NCBI GenBank assembly: GCA_937922795.1
Contig: CALAJK010000027.1
Coordinates: 1 to 64,000, forward strand
Reading direction: 5' to 3'
Origin: an uncultured Anaerolineae bacterium
Lineage (GTDB): Bacteria; Chloroflexota; Anaerolineae; Aggregatilineales; Phototrophicaceae
DNA length: 64,000 nt
In this document: in pieces, positions 62,709-64,000 of the stretch
Layout: the number at the start of each line of letters is the position of its first letter
How positions within the stretch are numbered: the stretch's first letter is position 1
Made by a program: the position numbers and the translations under genes
Notes under the pieces: model-generated
The model's database searches: none
What the model saw: only the letters and a program-made list of their open reading frames with translations
Told to the model about the DNA's origin: nothing

Positions 62709-64000
62709 ATGGTTTCTCGTTATCGCGCCGCCCTGCTGGCGCTGATAGCCTTGATGGCTTTTACAGCGCTCAGCAGCGCCCAGGATGTGCCTACGCTGCG
62801 CTACTTTACCTGGGAAGTGGCGCAGCGCGGCCCAGAAGGTGAAGCTGCCGAACGCGCTCTGCTCGACGAGTGCGCGGCTGAAATCGGTATCAATGTCGAA
62901 CTGGAATCGCTGGTCACGCCAGACTTCTTCCAACGCGTTTCGGCTCTTGCTGCCGCTGGCGATCTGCCGGATGTGTTCGGCGTCAGCTCCGGCACTATTG
63001 ACGAGTGGGCTGCTGATGGCCTGCTGCTGAATATCCAGAAATATGTCGACCGCGACATCAAGCCGATACAGGACAAATATTTCACCGGTCCATTCAGCAC
63101 CGCCCGCTACCCCAAGCCTGACGGCGATATGTTCGCCTTCCCTTATGCCATTATCCACACCGTGCTCTGGTACAATATGGACGCCTTTGATGCTGCTGGC
63201 GTGCCTTACCCCAGCGAAGATGGCTGGACCTGGGATGAATTCCTGGCTGCGGCGCAGGCGCTGACGGTAGATAAAGACGACGACGGCCGGATCGACCAAT
63301 ACGGCTTTTGGCTGTATCGTGGCCGCTACGCTCAGATCGAGCCCTGGGTATACCAGAACAACGGCGACCTCCTGAACGCAACGAAGACTCGCTTTGAACC
63401 GGATGACAATGCTATCGCCGCACTCAAATTCTTAACTTCTCTGGTGACTGAATACAAAGTTGCTCCGCCACCGTCGGAGTTCGCCGGCTTCCGTATGCAA
63501 GACGTGTTCCCGCTGGGCTACGCTGCTATGTGGGTCGATGGCAACTGGCAGATTGCCAATACCCGGTCGCAGCACGCTGACAACCCTGACATCAGCTTCC
63601 GCTTCGCCGCTGCGCCAATCCCGCGCGGAACCAACTGGGTCAAGGACGTAGCTTACGGCTGGGCCGATATGTTCGGTATCGCCGCCGACACCCCGTATCC
63701 GGACCAGGCCTGGGAACTCATTAAGTGCTTGACTGGCCCTCGGCGCACGGTGCAGCTGAGCTTCGCGGGTAAAATCCCGGTGTGGCGCGCCACCGCCGAG
63801 TCGGAAGAGTGGCTGGAACTGGACAAACTGCCGCCCAACAAATCCTTCCTGCTCGACTGGGCACAGTTCATTGGCCCGACCACCTACACGCCTGGCTGGA
63901 GTGAGTGGCGCGGCTATGCGGACGGTGCAGGTCTCGAAGGTCTGATCGACGCTGTGTTGGAAGGCGATCTTGAGTTTGCCGACATGCTGTCGCAGGCGAC
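62709..64000 (+). CDS. Sugar ABC transporter substrate-binding protein (C-terminus beyond window)
   Basis: A partial gene with 430 codons visible and no stop before the window end. The ATG at 62709 has GGAGG 6 bp upstream. A cleavable signal peptide (residues 1-25, basic start then ALLALIALMAFTALSSA) is followed by VPTLRYFTWEVAQR, LESLVTPDFFQRVSALAAAG, DLPDVFGVSSGTIDEW and GWTWDEFLAAAQALT. The later part includes FAAAPIPRGTNWV and PDQAWELIKCLTGP. This is the family 1 extracellular solute-binding fold (MalE/UgpB-like) for sugars or glycerol-phosphate esters. Permease genes, if present, lie downstream. It is divergent from the GDPD gene, which could suit a glycerophosphodiester uptake role, but a sugar substrate is equally possible. 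Confidence 0.9.
   Translation, partial: MVSRYRAALLALIALMAFTALSSAQDVPTLRYFTWEVAQRGPEGEAAERALLDECAAEIGINVELESLVTPDFFQRVSALAAAGDLPDVFGVSSGTIDEWAADGLLLNIQKYVDRDIKPIQDKYFTGPFSTARYPKPDGDMFAFPYAIIHTVLWYNMDAFDAAGVPYPSEDGWTWDEFLAAAQALTVDKDDDGRIDQYGFWLYRGRYAQIEPWVYQNNGDLLNATKTRFEPDDNAIAALKFLTSLVTEYKVAPPPSEFAGFRMQDVFPLGYAAMWVDGNWQIANTRSQHADNPDISFRFAAAPIPRGTNWVKDVAYGWADMFGIAADTPYPDQAWELIKCLTGPRRTVQLSFAGKIPVWRATAESEEWLELDKLPPNKSFLLDWAQFIGPTTYTPGWSEWRGYADGAGLEGLIDAVLEGDLEFADMLSQA

Overview
This 64-kb window is a chromosomal stretch of a GC-rich bacterium, most likely a member of the Chloroflexota (Anaerolineae-like). That placement is inference. It rests on a lipoprotein with long Pro/Thr linkers, PucR-type regulators, a YidC without a large periplasmic domain, a long IleS2-type isoleucyl-tRNA synthetase, many TTG/GTG starts and 4-bp start/stop overlaps, and several conserved-looking genes with no obvious counterpart outside that phylum. 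No 16S rRNA, plasmid, phage or CRISPR signature is present. Coding density is high, and most genes are housekeeping.

Layout. 1-337: a tandem hairpin repeat and a free-standing tRNA-Asp with its own promoter and terminator. 0.3-6.5 kb (minus): SIS sugar isomerase-like protein, RlmI, LigA, M29 aminopeptidase, Tpx. 6.6-13.5 kb: a DM13 protein (plus), then the minus-strand rpmH-rnpA-yidD-(beta-propeller lipoprotein)-yidC-jag-pfkB-amidohydrolase operon, read from 13.5 kb leftward. At 13.6 kb two promoters stand back to back; the plus-strand one drives a three-gene module of unrecognised proteins (13.7-16.2 kb). 16.2-18.1 kb: an LCP cell-wall ligase and a surface lipoprotein. 18.2-27.9 kb: a nitrogen-related block in which an orphan glutamate synthase large subunit (gltB) lies between two PucR-family regulators. 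28.1-35.2 kb (minus): ileS, and upstream of it five consecutive membrane-anchored proteins, three with TPR repeats. 35.6-37.3 kb: an AlaX-like editing protein and two GNAT acetyltransferases. 37.3-42.1 kb (plus): a large polytopic membrane protein, a small TPR protein, a URO-D family protein, RsmD and a degenerate ImmA/IrrE-like protein. 42-44.1 kb (minus): CCA-adding-type nucleotidyltransferase and Hpt. 44.4-58.6 kb (plus): TGS-uridine kinase, a Gld-like ABC system with a DUF4340 protein, the principal sigma factor, a LiaF-like protein, a GNAT protein, a membrane GAF sensor, an S1-domain protein and FtsK. 58.6-64 kb: YedK/HMCES-type protein, two small membrane proteins, a YifB-type AAA protein, GDPD, and the start of a sugar ABC substrate-binding protein that runs off the window.

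How the parts work together. RNase P protein, L34, YidD, YidC and Jag form the classic ribosome/membrane-insertion cluster. The two PucR regulators around gltB suggest nitrogen-responsive control. Hpt, uridine kinase, CCA enzyme, RsmD, RlmI, IleS and AlaX cover nucleotide salvage and translation.

The best candidates for something undescribed are the three-gene module at 13.7-16.2 kb, the five-gene membrane TPR operon at 31.5-35.2 kb, and the membrane GAF sensor at 52.9-54.8 kb, which ends in a helix-turn-helix-like tail instead of a kinase. Several promoters also carry inverted repeats over the spacer, the -10 or the transcript start (18.6, 35.2, 39.6, 44.3, 50.1, 54.8 and 56.0 kb).
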